Positions 53,139 to 62,116 of a stretch of 64,000 bases of DNA are shown piece by piece. The DNA is from Kitasatospora sp. MAP5-34 (lineage in GTDB: Bacteria > Actinomycetota > Actinomycetes > Streptomycetales > Streptomycetaceae). Under the pieces are notes generated by a model. That model saw nothing but the letters and a program-made list of their open reading frames with translations, had not been told where the DNA came from and did not search any database. Made by a program: the position numbers and the translations under genes. The stretch lies in assembly GCF_029894335.1 (NCBI RefSeq), contig NZ_JARXZC010000026.1, forward strand, positions 1 to 64,000, given 5' to 3'. Each line of letters starts with the position of its first letter. Position 1 is the stretch's first letter.

Positions 53139-54492
53139 CCGCACCACCGGCGAGCCGACGGGCGGACACCGCACCCGGATCCTGGTCGGGAACGACTTCA
53201 GCGAGGACGTGCGCACCGACCGGGGCTGGACCGGCTGGTGGGTGCAGCGGCTGATCTGGTTCGCCCGGGACGGCGACGTGCTCGTCCTGCCGGTGCCGCC
53301 GGACGACGCCTTCCTCGACTACGTGACCGCACTGACCGGCACCCGCAGGGACAGTCTGAGCTTCGTGATCCCCCCGGCCGGGGAACAGGGCGAGGACGCG
53401 GCGGGCACCCTGACCCCCGGACGGCTGGCCGATCCGGACTTCGTCGCCGGGCTGCGCAAGGCCGTCGGCGGACGCGAGGTGACCCACCTGTCGGCACTGT
53501 GGCCGGATCCGGCGGTGGCGCGGCTGGCCCGGCAGCTGGACGCCGCGCCGGTCATGCCCGGCCACGGCTTCGTCTCGCAGGGCGGCGGACTCCTGGTCAA
53601 CAGCAAGTCCGCGTTCCGGGCCGTGGCCGCCGGCGCGGGCGCACCGCTGCCGCCCGGCGCGGTGTGCACCGGGACGGAGACCGCCGAACGGGTCATCCTC
53701 GACCTGCTCGAAGGCGGGGAGGCGGTGGTCGTCAAACACGACTTCCTCTCCGGCGGGCGCGGCAACGAGATCCTCAGCACCGATCCGACCGTCCGGCCGA
53801 TCGGCGCCCGCCGCGTGGTACCGGTCACCGGACCGGGCGACGTCCGCGCCTACCTCGCCGACCGCTGGCCCTGGCTGACCGGCGGCGGGCGCAGCCGCCC
53901 GGTCGTGGAGCGCTACTACCGGGACAGCTCGGCCTACTTCGCCGAGTACCTGGTCACCGACACCGGGGCCGAGCTGGGCGGGACCGGCGAACTGCTGTCC
54001 GCGCCCTACGCGGTGGGCCAGGTGATGCCGGCCCAGGGCCTGGAACGGGAGGTGCTCGACCAGCTGTTCCAGGGCGCCGAGCGACTGGCACAGGCGCTGC
54101 GCGCGATCGGCTACCGAGGCGTACTGAGCCCCGACGCGATCGTCACGCCCGAACGCGAGGTGCTCTTCACCGAGTTCAACGGCCGGGTCACCGGCTCCAC
54201 CCACATCTACGGCGTGATCGGGCGGACCGTCACCGGCCCGGGCTTCGGCCGGGACCGGATCATCCTGGACCGCGTCTGGCCCGAGGGCTGGTCCACCCCC
54301 TCCTTCGCCGCCGCCCTGGCCGGGCTGACCGAGGCCGGTCTCGCCTACCGGCCGGAGCAGCGCACCGGCGTCGTGCTCACCAACCCCTTCGACGGCACCA
54401 ACGGCGTCATGTACGCCGTCGTCGCCGAGGACCTGGACCAGGCCTGGGCCGTGGACCGGGCCCTCGCCCCGCTCTTCGGCCCGGCCCGCTAG
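53119..54492 (+). CDS. PGM1-type ATP-grasp peptide ligase
   Basis: The 457-residue protein starts with the pre-ATP-grasp segment RTRILVGNDFSEDV and WWVQRLIWFARDGDV. The grasp core is AVVVKHDFLSGGRGNEIL, a metal site in FTEFNGRVTGSTHIYG, and the C-terminal domain has RTGVVLTNPFDGTNGVMYAVVAED. This set is the PGM1 family, whose founder joins a guanidino-phenylglycine to the N-terminus of a peptide in pheganomycin. Its start overlaps the previous gene. Here it is the key evidence for that type of pathway. Confidence 0.88.
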   Translation: MLSLPSDRTTGEPTGGHRTRILVGNDFSEDVRTDRGWTGWWVQRLIWFARDGDVLVLPVPPDDAFLDYVTALTGTRRDSLSFVIPPAGEQGEDAAGTLTPGRLADPDFVAGLRKAVGGREVTHLSALWPDPAVARLARQLDAAPVMPGHGFVSQGGGLLVNSKSAFRAVAAGAGAPLPPGAVCTGTETAERVILDLLEGGEAVVVKHDFLSGGRGNEILSTDPTVRPIGARRVVPVTGPGDVRAYLADRWPWLTGGGRSRPVVERYYRDSSAYFAEYLVTDTGAELGGTGELLSAPYAVGQVMPAQGLEREVLDQLFQGAERLAQALRAIGYRGVLSPDAIVTPEREVLFTEFNGRVTGSTHIYGVIGRTVTGPGFGRDRIILDRVWPEGWSTPSFAAALAGLTEAGLAYRPEQRTGVVLTNPFDGTNGVMYAVVAEDLDQAWAVDRALAPLFGPAR

Positions 54493-54541
54493 GCCCGGTC
54501 CCACCCCCGATCACCAGGCACCGGAAGGACACCACACCACC

Positions 54542-54778
54542 ATGGAAGACCTCCAGTCGAAGCTGGCCGCCCTGTGGGCCGATCTGCTCAAGAGCGGGAC
54601 ACCGGACGGTGCAGCCGACTTCTTCGAGTGCGGCGGCACCTCACTGACGGCGGTCCATCTGGCCGCCCTGATCCAGGAGCAGTTCCAGGTGTCGGTCGAC
54701 GCCGTCGAGGTGGTCACCGGCCGGACGCTGGCCGTGATCTCGGGTCTCGTCGCCGAGCGGCTCGCCGCGGTCTCCTGA
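54542..54778 (+). CDS. free-standing peptidyl carrier protein
   Basis: The 78-residue protein has FFECGGTSLTAVHLAALIQEQF with the phosphopantetheine Ser in GGTSL. ATG 54542 has GGAAGGA upstream. As a lone carrier it can receive an aminoacyl group from the A domain upstream and present it to the condensation protein downstream. Confidence 0.93.
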   Translation: MEDLQSKLAALWADLLKSGTPDGAADFFECGGTSLTAVHLAALIQEQFQVSVDAVEVVTGRTLAVISGLVAERLAAVS

Positions 54779-54822
54779 ACCGCACCCTCCCGAACCGCAC
54801 CCTCCCGAACCGCACTCTCCTG
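54778..54822 (+). repeat. 15-bp tandem repeat, three units
   Basis: AACCGCACCCTCCCG is repeated twice and followed by a third copy with two changes. It fills the gap between the carrier and condensation genes. Confidence 0.85.
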
Positions 54823-54880
54823 AGCCCCACCGGGCCGGACCGGCGTCCGCCCCGCCCTGCCCAGCAGACGAGAGAGGACC

Positions 54881-56755
54881 ATGAGAAGCATCACGCGCGG
54901 CGGGCCGCTGACGCTCGCCCAGAAACGGATGTGGCTGCGCTCCTACTGGCGCGGGCACGGGGAGTTCTTCCCGGCCTGGACCCGGCGGTGGGAGCTGCCC
55001 CCCGGAATACCGGTCGCGGCGGCCCTCGACGCCTGGTCCACCCTGACGGCCCGGCACGAGATCCTGCGGACCGTCTTCCTGATCGGCCCGGACAGCGAAC
55101 CGGCCCAGGTGGTCCTCGCCGCCGACGGCTTCCGGCCGCCGGTCTCGGTGGACGACGCCGAGCAGCCGGGCGAGGACCGCCCGGCCGAGATGGCCGGCCC
55201 GCTCACCGTGGGGGCGGCGTTCGCCCGCCCGCTGTGGGCGGCCCGGCTGCTCGCCACCGACGGCCAGGTCCGCTCCGTCGACCTCGTCTTCGACCACATC
55301 GTCAGTGACGGCAGCGGCCTGCACAACTGGCACGAGCAGTTCCTCGACCTCTGCCAGGGCCGGGACGCGCCGCTGCCGGCCGTCCAGCCGCTCGACCGCC
55401 AGGCCACCGAGCCGGACCCGCAGCCCGGGACCGACCACGCGGCCCGCAGCCCGCAGATACCCGCGCCGGGACACGGCCGGCCGGTCACCGGCCCCCGCTA
55501 CCTGCTGTCGTCCACCACCTACGAGGGCCTGCTCCCGGCCGTCGACGAACTGTGCGAGCGGACCTCGGCCTCGCGCGCGATGGTCTTCATGTTCGCCGTC
55601 GCCTGGCTGCTGAACCGGTACTCCGGCCACCCCCGGGCGCTGTTCGCCAACTACGTCTCGCACCGGCTCGGCCGCGACCACGGCATCGAGTGCCAGATGC
55701 GGCCGGTGGACGTCCCGGTGGAGATCGACGACTCGCTGAGCTTCGAGCAGGCACTGCGGTCCGTCAACGCCGGGACGCTGCGCGCGTACCAGCGCGACCT
55801 GCGGTCCGGCCCCGTACCGCCGGAGGACCGGGCCCGGACCGCCGCAGCACGCGGCGTCGGCTTCGTGGTCCCGGTCTACTTCAACTTCCAGGGCCACCCC
55901 CGGGCGGACGGTCCGGTCCGGGAGCCGCTCGGCAAGGCCGTCGTCACCAGGCGCGAGGACGAGTGGGACGAGCTCGGCCGCCCGTGGTGCGTGGTGGTGT
56001 ACGTGTACGTGCAGGGGTCGCAGGTCGTCCTCGACCTCGACATGGATGTCCGGATGCTGTCCGAGGAGACCACCCACGCCTTCGCGGACCTGCTCCCCGG
56101 ACTGCTCCAGCTGATGGCCGAGCAGCCGTCCGCCCCGGTCCGCACGGCCGACCCGCTGCTGCCACCGGGCTTCGCGGCGGAGGCGAACTGCCGCCTGGTG
56201 GGCGACAACTGGGTGAACCCCGACGCGACCCGGGAGGTACTCGAGTCGGCCCGGGGCGTACGGAAGGCGGAGGTCCGGTGCGAGTCGGGGGAGGTGCTGG
56301 CCCACCTCGCGCTGGAACCGGGCACCGAACTGTTCGACGTCCACGAACACCTGTCGGCCGCGCTCCGCCTGCACCTGGACGTGACGGCACCCCAGCGCTA
56401 CCTCCCGCTGCCCGGCCCGGCCGGCACCTCGTGGTGGCCCCCGGGCACGGACGCCGACGGCTGGCGCCCGGACCAGGCCCTGCCCTCCCTGCCCCCGGCG
56501 ACCGAGGCCGAGCGGGCGCTGTGCTCGGCGATCCAGGAGACCCACGGCCTCGCGGTCGAGAACCTGGCGCCGACCTACGTCGCCGCCGGCGGACGCGTAC
56601 TACTGGCCCCCGCCGTCACCGAGGCACTGCGCCGCCGGAGGCTGGCGGGCCTGCGCTCGTACCACTTCAACACCCCGTACACGCTGCGCGCCATCGCGCG
56701 CTGCCTACGGCCGGAACCGGCGCGGGACACCGACGGCGCCACCTACCTGGGCTGA
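54881..56755 (+). CDS. free-standing condensation-domain protein
   Basis: The 624-residue protein has a full condensation fold: N-terminal LTLAQKRMWLRSYW, ARHEILRTVF, the active motif DHIVSDGSG (HHxxxDG with Asp in place of the first His, the catalytic second His kept), AMVFMFAVAWLLNRYSGHP and VGFVVPVYFNFQGHP. A C-terminal extension of about 170 residues after residue 450 has no recognised domain. ATG 54881 has GAGAGGA. It probably joins carrier-bound units or releases the product with a free amine. Confidence 0.87.
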   Translation: MRSITRGGPLTLAQKRMWLRSYWRGHGEFFPAWTRRWELPPGIPVAAALDAWSTLTARHEILRTVFLIGPDSEPAQVVLAADGFRPPVSVDDAEQPGEDRPAEMAGPLTVGAAFARPLWAARLLATDGQVRSVDLVFDHIVSDGSGLHNWHEQFLDLCQGRDAPLPAVQPLDRQATEPDPQPGTDHAARSPQIPAPGHGRPVTGPRYLLSSTTYEGLLPAVDELCERTSASRAMVFMFAVAWLLNRYSGHPRALFANYVSHRLGRDHGIECQMRPVDVPVEIDDSLSFEQALRSVNAGTLRAYQRDLRSGPVPPEDRARTAAARGVGFVVPVYFNFQGHPRADGPVREPLGKAVVTRREDEWDELGRPWCVVVYVYVQGSQVVLDLDMDVRMLSEETTHAFADLLPGLLQLMAEQPSAPVRTADPLLPPGFAAEANCRLVGDNWVNPDATREVLESARGVRKAEVRCESGEVLAHLALEPGTELFDVHEHLSAALRLHLDVTAPQRYLPLPGPAGTSWWPPGTDADGWRPDQALPSLPPATEAERALCSAIQETHGLAVENLAPTYVAAGGRVLLAPAVTEALRRRRLAGLRSYHFNTPYTLRAIARCLRPEPARDTDGATYLG

Positions 56756-56807
56756 GCGGACCCGCGCCAGGTCCCCGGCCCCTCACGACCAGTCAGGGAG
56801 CGACACG

Positions 56808-58067
56808 ATGCCCGGTACCCCCTCGCCTGCGGCCCCGCGGGTGCTCATCGTCGAGCCCACGTCCTCGGCGTTCGGGCTGATCCACGAGGCCCGCGCACGC
56901 GGCCTGCACACCGTGGTCGCCAGTCACGACCAGGGCGACCGACGCCTGCCCGACCCGGTCAGGGACAGCGTCGGCACCCTGCTCCAGGTGGACTGCAACG
57001 ACGAGGCGGCGCTCGGCGCGCTCGCGGCCGGGCTGCACGCCCGCACCCCGTTCACGGGCGTGCTGTCCGGTGACGAGTTCTACGTCGCCACCACGGCCCG
57101 CCTCGCCGACCGGCTCGGCCTCCCCGGGCTGCCCGTCCGCAGCGCCGCCGCGCTGCGCGACAAGGCACTGATGCGCGCCAGGGTCGCGGCGGCCGGACTG
57201 CGGGTACCCCGGTACGCCGAGGCGGCCGACGCGGGCACGCTCACCGCAGCCGCCGCCCTGGTGGGCTTTCCCGCCGTACTCAAGCCCGCCGCCTCGGCCG
57301 GCAGCATCCATGTCACCCGCGTCGACGACGCCGCAGGGCTCGACCGCGCGTACCGGGAGCTGCTGCACGACACCCGCCCCGACGACGTGGGCGGGTACCT
57401 GGACGGCCGGGTGCTGGTCGAGGAGTACCTGCCCGGTCCGGAGATCAGCGTCGAGGGCTACGTCCACCAGGGCCGCGCCGTCGTCGTCTCGGTCACCGGC
57501 AAGATCCTCAGCCCGGAGCCGCACTTCCTGGAGATCGGCCACATCGCCCAGGCGGAGCTGGACGATGCGGCCAGGGAGCGGGTCGAGTCCTACGTGGACG
57601 CGGTGTGCCGGGCCCTGGACGTGTCGCTCGGGCCGTTCCACTGCGAACTGCGCCTGGTCGGCGGCGAACCCGTCCTGGTGGAGATCGGGGCCCGCCTCCC
57701 CGGCGGACGCGTCACCGTGCTCACCGAGTGGGTGACCGGGATCTCGCTGCCGCGCATCATGCTGGCCGCGTACACCGGCGGTGACGTGCCGTCGGCCGCC
57801 GTGGCCGGCGCGCCCAGCGCCAAGTACGCCGGCGTGCACAACTTCACCGCGCCCGGCACCGAGGTCATCCAGGCCGTGCACGGCCTGGAGCGGGTCCGGG
57901 CCGCCGGGTTCGTCCGGGAGGCGGTCCTGCGCGCACGACCGGGCGACCGGGTGCCGCCCTTCGGCGACTTCCGCTGCCGCCTCGGCTTCGCGATGTTCAC
58001 CGCCGACACCCACGCCGAGGCCCTGGCCCACCAGGCGGCCCTGGCCGGGATGGTGACCTTCGCCTGA
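56808..58067 (+). CDS. ATP-grasp ligase (L-amino-acid ligase type), first
   Basis: The 419-residue protein has LVGFPAVLKPAASAGSIHVT, LVEEYLPGPEISVEGYVH and ELRLVGGEPVLVEIGARLPGG, the nucleotide and Mg sites of the carnosine-synthase/BacD group. The C-terminal lid domain is complete. ATG 56808 has GGGAG upstream. It probably forms one amide bond of the product from free amino acids. Confidence 0.9.
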   Translation: MPGTPSPAAPRVLIVEPTSSAFGLIHEARARGLHTVVASHDQGDRRLPDPVRDSVGTLLQVDCNDEAALGALAAGLHARTPFTGVLSGDEFYVATTARLADRLGLPGLPVRSAAALRDKALMRARVAAAGLRVPRYAEAADAGTLTAAAALVGFPAVLKPAASAGSIHVTRVDDAAGLDRAYRELLHDTRPDDVGGYLDGRVLVEEYLPGPEISVEGYVHQGRAVVVSVTGKILSPEPHFLEIGHIAQAELDDAARERVESYVDAVCRALDVSLGPFHCELRLVGGEPVLVEIGARLPGGRVTVLTEWVTGISLPRIMLAAYTGGDVPSAAVAGAPSAKYAGVHNFTAPGTEVIQAVHGLERVRAAGFVREAVLRARPGDRVPPFGDFRCRLGFAMFTADTHAEALAHQAALAGMVTFA

Positions 58068-58122
58068 CCAGGGACCTCCTGGCCGAACCACCCGTCGCCC
58101 CAATCCGAGGGAGCCACCCACT

Positions 58123-59379
58123 GTGTCCGACCTTCCGCACGTCCTCGTCATCGGCAGCGGCGACCCGCTGTACCGGGAGTACGCCCTGGCCGGTCTGGCC
58201 GAGAACCACACGGTCACGATGATCGACCGCGCCCCGGCGAGCTGGCAGGCGCGCTACCTCCTCGACCACGCGGTGGCGCCGCTCGACGACCCCGCCGCAG
58301 TGGCCGCCACCGCCCGCGAGCTGTCCGCCCGGCACCACTTCGACGGGGTGCTGACCTGGGGCGAGTTCGCCGTGCCGGCCGCCGCCCGGGCGGCGGCCGA
58401 GCTGGGCCTGCCCGGGATCAGCCCCGAGACCGCGCACGCCTGCCGCGACAAGGGCGTCACCCGGTCCGTCCTGGCGCGGGCCGGCGTGCCCTCCGCCAGA
58501 TCCGTCCGCGCCGTCACCCTGGAGCAGGTCCGGGCCGCCGCGCAGGAGGTCGGCTTCCCGGTGGTGGTGAAGCCGACCGCCAACGCCGGCAGCCGAGGCG
58601 TGATCCGGGCCGACCGCCCGGAAGACCTGCCGCAGGCCCACGAGTTCGCGGCCCGCGCCGGCGGCGCCGGGGCCGACGGCACCCGCGCGGTGCTGGTCGA
58701 GGAACTGCTCGTCGGCCCCGAGGTCAGCGTGGAGTGCGTCAGCTACCAGGGGGAGATCCGGGCGGTGGCACTGACCCACAAGACGGTGGGCCTGGAGCCC
58801 TACTTCGAGGAGCTCGGCCATCTGGTGAAGCCGCAGAACGGCGACCTGTCGGGGGAGCCGGCGGCCCAGGTGGCCGTCGCCGCGCTCCACGCCCTCGGCG
58901 TCCACGACAACGTCAGCCATGTCGAACTGCGGCTCACCGCCGACGGCCCGAAGATCGTCGAGGTCAACGCACGGGTGGCCGGGGACATGATCGGCTACGC
59001 GGTCCTGCTGGCGACCGGCATCGACCTGGTCCAGGCCGTTTCCGCGATCGCCCGGGGACAACGCCCCGATGTGACGGTCCGTCACCAGCGCAGCGCCGCC
59101 GTCCGCTTCCTGTACGCGCCGCACCCCGGGCGGGTGGCGGAGCAGTCCGGCCCCGACGAGCTCCGCGCCGAGCCCTGGCTCGACCGCATGGTCTGGGAGC
59201 AGCCGGTCGGCACCTTGGTCGCGCCGCCGCCGGCGGGCGACGTCGACTCCCGGCTGGCCCAGGTGGTCGTCACGGGGACCACCCCGGAGGAGGCGCTGCA
59301 GCGGCTCGACCTCGTCTGCGGGCAGATGCAGTTCCGACTCGAACCGCCGGCGCGGGCCACCGCGCCGTCCGGACGGTGA
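58123..59379 (+). CDS. ATP-grasp ligase (L-amino-acid ligase type), second
   Basis: The 418-residue protein has VGFPVVVKPTANAGSRGVIR, LVEELLVGPEVSVECV and VELRLTADGPKIVEVNARVAGD. Domain order and the G.P.VVKP..NAGSRGV motif are closest to the ligase at 32457-33755. GTG 58123 has GAGGGAG. Having a third ligase after the PGM1-type protein and the first BacD-type one suggests at least two peptide bonds made outside the NRPS line. Confidence 0.9.
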   Translation: MSDLPHVLVIGSGDPLYREYALAGLAENHTVTMIDRAPASWQARYLLDHAVAPLDDPAAVAATARELSARHHFDGVLTWGEFAVPAAARAAAELGLPGISPETAHACRDKGVTRSVLARAGVPSARSVRAVTLEQVRAAAQEVGFPVVVKPTANAGSRGVIRADRPEDLPQAHEFAARAGGAGADGTRAVLVEELLVGPEVSVECVSYQGEIRAVALTHKTVGLEPYFEELGHLVKPQNGDLSGEPAAQVAVAALHALGVHDNVSHVELRLTADGPKIVEVNARVAGDMIGYAVLLATGIDLVQAVSAIARGQRPDVTVRHQRSAAVRFLYAPHPGRVAEQSGPDELRAEPWLDRMVWEQPVGTLVAPPPAGDVDSRLAQVVVTGTTPEEALQRLDLVCGQMQFRLEPPARATAPSGR

Positions 59380-59423
59380 GTCAGCCCCCGCCGCCTCCGA
59401 GGACGGAAGGACCCCGGAACCCG

Positions 59424-60356
59424 ATGCCGTCCACCCCTGCGGCCAGCCGGGCGGAGCGGCTGTTCCGGCGGGTCCGGGTGTCCCGGAGGGACGAAGCGGC
59501 CTTCCTGCTGAAGTTGCTGGCGGTGACCGTGTCGCTGGCCGTCGGCGGGTTCCTCGCGCTGCGGACGAGCCGGCCCATGGCCGCCACCGGCGTGCTGCTG
59601 CTGGGGGCGACCTACACCCACATGGTGGAACTGCAGCACCAGTGCCTGCACCACTCGGCCTTCCGCCGGGCCAGAACGCACCGGCTGGTCGGTGTGCCGC
59701 TGGGGCTGGCCCTCCTCGTCAGCTACAGCCACTACCGGGTCCGGCACCTCCAGCACCACCGCTTCCTGGGCACCTCCCGCGACTCCGAGTTCTTCGGCTT
59801 CGACACCCGCCGGCCGATCACCTGGCGCGGACTCGGTCGCGGACTGTTCGACCTCGGGCGGATCGCCGCCGTGTCCGGCGACATCGTCCGCAGCCTCCGG
59901 GGCAGCTGGACCTACGATCCCGGCCAGATCTCGGCACGCCTGCGCCGCGACATCATCAACGAGTACCGGCTCATGGGCCTGCTCGTCCTCGCGGCGGGCG
60001 GCGGCTCCGCGCTGGGTTACGGCGGGCCGGTGCTGAGGATCTGGCTGCTGCCGCTGCTCGTGGCGCTGCCGCTGCACTTCCTGGTGGAGCTGCCCGAGCA
60101 CCTCCTGTGCGACACCGAATCCACCGACGTGCTGCGCAACACCCGTTCCATCCGGGGCAGTTGGTTCAGCACCTGGTACACCAACGGCAACAACCTGCAC
60201 ATCGAGCACCATGCCGCGATGACCGTCCCGATCAACCGCCTCCCCGAGCGTCACCAGGAAGTCCAACGCCTCGCCACCCACGTGGAGCGCAGCTACCCGG
60301 CCTTCTACCGACGCGTCCTGCGCGAGGCGCACCGCAACTCGCGCACCCGGACCTGA
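59424..60356 (+). CDS. membrane fatty-acid-desaturase-fold di-iron enzyme
   Basis: The 310-residue protein has the three histidine boxes of the family (HQCLHH, HLQHHR, HIEHHA) and four hydrophobic segments. It uses iron and oxygen for desaturation or hydroxylation at the membrane. ATG 59424 begins MPSTPAASRAERLF; the upstream open frame is a shadow. It is last in the right operon. It may hydroxylate an amino-acid side chain or a ring methyl, e.g. to a hydroxymethyl. Confidence 0.85.
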   Translation: MPSTPAASRAERLFRRVRVSRRDEAAFLLKLLAVTVSLAVGGFLALRTSRPMAATGVLLLGATYTHMVELQHQCLHHSAFRRARTHRLVGVPLGLALLVSYSHYRVRHLQHHRFLGTSRDSEFFGFDTRRPITWRGLGRGLFDLGRIAAVSGDIVRSLRGSWTYDPGQISARLRRDIINEYRLMGLLVLAAGGGSALGYGGPVLRIWLLPLLVALPLHFLVELPEHLLCDTESTDVLRNTRSIRGSWFSTWYTNGNNLHIEHHAAMTVPINRLPERHQEVQRLATHVERSYPAFYRRVLREAHRNSRTRT

Positions 60357-60374
60357 CCGCCGCCGCGCACCCGA

Positions 60375-60404
60375 CCGGACGGCCTGCACGAGCGGGCCGT
60401 CCGG
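60375..60404. terminator. hairpin between convergent desaturase and amidase genes
   Basis: CCGGACGGCC pairs with GGCCGTCCGG around a 10-base loop, 19 bases after the desaturase stop. It marks the right border of the cluster. Confidence 0.75.
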
Positions 60405-60497
60405 GGTGACATTCGCGTTCCGGGCGGCGGTCGCGCGCATTCGGAGGATCTCGTCGTGGTCCGCGCCTCGTCCTCGACGGACACCCGGTGGTACGCC

Positions 60498-61949
60498 CTA
60501 CTCCGGTGCCCGGAAGCCGCCGATCTTCTGCTCGAGCAGTTCGGCCAGCCGCAGCGGGGTACGGTCCTCGAACATCGGACCGATGAGCTGCACTCCCACC
60601 GGCAGGCCCTCGGGGGACCGGCCCGCCGGTACGGCGGTGGCGGGTAGGCCGGGCATGGTGGCCAGACCGGCCCAGACGAGTTGGTCGAAGTACGGGTACG
60701 CGACACCGTCGACGTCGATCCGGCGTTCCAGCGGACTGGGACGGTGGTCGTGCGGGAACGCCGGAGTGGGTGTGACGGGGCACACCACGACGTCGAACTC
60801 GGCGAAGAGCTGCCGCCAGCCGTGGCGGTGGAGCTCGCGACGGCCGTTCACCTCGACCCAGTCGCCATGGCTGAGCACCATGCCGCGCAGCCGCGCCGCG
60901 TCCAGACTCCGGTCGTCCTCGCCCAGTTCGGCCACACGTGACTGCACCTGCTCGCGCGCTTCGACGGGAAAGCGCGCGACGGAGCCCGACACGAGCAACT
61001 GCATGTAGAGCGCCGAGGCTTCGCCCAGGTCGGGGAGCAGCGCGCTGTGCCGTTCGACGCGCGCCCCGCCGTCGGCCAGCGCGTCGGCCACGCGGTTGAC
61101 GCCGGCCCGCACGGCGGATCCGGTCGCCATGAGCGGATGGTCCTCGATGACCAGGACCCTGAAGTCGCGGAGCTCCTCGTGACGCGCCGGCGGCAGCCGC
61201 AGGTCGTAGGCCACGCCGTGCGTCAGCGGGTCCGGTCCGGCCATGACGTCGAGCAGGAGCGTGAGGTCGCGGGCGCTGCGTGCCATCGGACCGACGACGG
61301 CGAGGTCGAGGTCGGCCGGCAGTGCCGGCGCGGGCGGCGGGACCATGCCGCGGTTCGCCGCCAGCCCGAGTGTCGGCTTGTGTGCGTAGACACCGCAGAA
61401 ATGTGCGGGGGTGCGCAGCGAACCGCCGATGTCGGAGCCGATGGACAGTGCGCCGAATCCGGACGCCAGGGCCGCCGCCGATCCGCCGGAGGATCCACCC
61501 GGCGTGCGACCGTGGTCCCACGGGTTGTTGGTGGTGCCGTAGATCTCGTTGAAGCTCTGTATATCTTGCAGCCCCAAGGGCACATTGGTCTTACCGAGCA
61601 CCACCGCGCCTGCGGCCTTGAGCCGCGACACCTGCACCGCGTCCTCGGGCGGCAGGTAGTCCCGGTGTTGCGGCATGCCCCAGGTCGTGGGCAGCCCGGC
61701 GACGTTGTAGGACTCCTTGACCGTCACCGGGATGCCGAGCAGCGGCTGGTCCTCACCGCGGGAACGCGCCTGGTCGGCACCGAGCGCGGCGGCCCGTGCA
61801 CGGTCGAAGTCCGGCACACAGATCGCGTTGATCGACTTGTCGTCCCGCTCGATACGGGCGATCGCCTCGTCGGTCAGTTCCGCCGAGGTCACTTCACCTG
61901 CACGCAAGGCAGCCGCGAGTTCTTCGGCCGTCTGAAAATTCCAATCCAT
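60498..61949 (-). CDS. amidase-signature family hydrolase
   Basis: The 483-residue enzyme has the Ser-cisSer-Lys triad: Lys in IPVTVKESYNVAG, the first Ser in GGSSGGSAAALASG and the nucleophile in SDIGGSLRTPAHFCGVYAHKP. It hydrolyses amides, often of aryl or amino-acid amides. ATG 61949 gives MDWNFQTAEEL; GTG 61967 is possible. It is convergent with the cluster's last gene, so it is probably outside the cluster. Confidence 0.92.
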   Translation of the reverse strand: MDWNFQTAEELAAALRAGEVTSAELTDEAIARIERDDKSINAICVPDFDRARAAALGADQARSRGEDQPLLGIPVTVKESYNVAGLPTTWGMPQHRDYLPPEDAVQVSRLKAAGAVVLGKTNVPLGLQDIQSFNEIYGTTNNPWDHGRTPGGSSGGSAAALASGFGALSIGSDIGGSLRTPAHFCGVYAHKPTLGLAANRGMVPPPAPALPADLDLAVVGPMARSARDLTLLLDVMAGPDPLTHGVAYDLRLPPARHEELRDFRVLVIEDHPLMATGSAVRAGVNRVADALADGGARVERHSALLPDLGEASALYMQLLVSGSVARFPVEAREQVQSRVAELGEDDRSLDAARLRGMVLSHGDWVEVNGRRELHRHGWRQLFAEFDVVVCPVTPTPAFPHDHRPSPLERRIDVDGVAYPYFDQLVWAGLATMPGLPATAVPAGRSPEGLPVGVQLIGPMFEDRTPLRLAELLEQKIGGFRAPE

Positions 61950-62116
61950 GAATCCGACCGTACCCACCTCTGGGACAGGCCATCAAATGCCGCTTCGCAC
62001 AACGGGATGGACGTCTCATTACTCGTCATCTTCCTCTCCGGCCACAGACAATTCGCCCGACCGCCGGTGAAGTGAGTCCGGCGGGCGTGATTCGGAACGT
62101 CCCTGCTGACGGTGGG

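Noticed and set aside
51267..53216. 649-codon minus-strand frame opposite the A-T protein
   Set aside because: Antisense shadow of the adenylation domain with no recognisable motifs.
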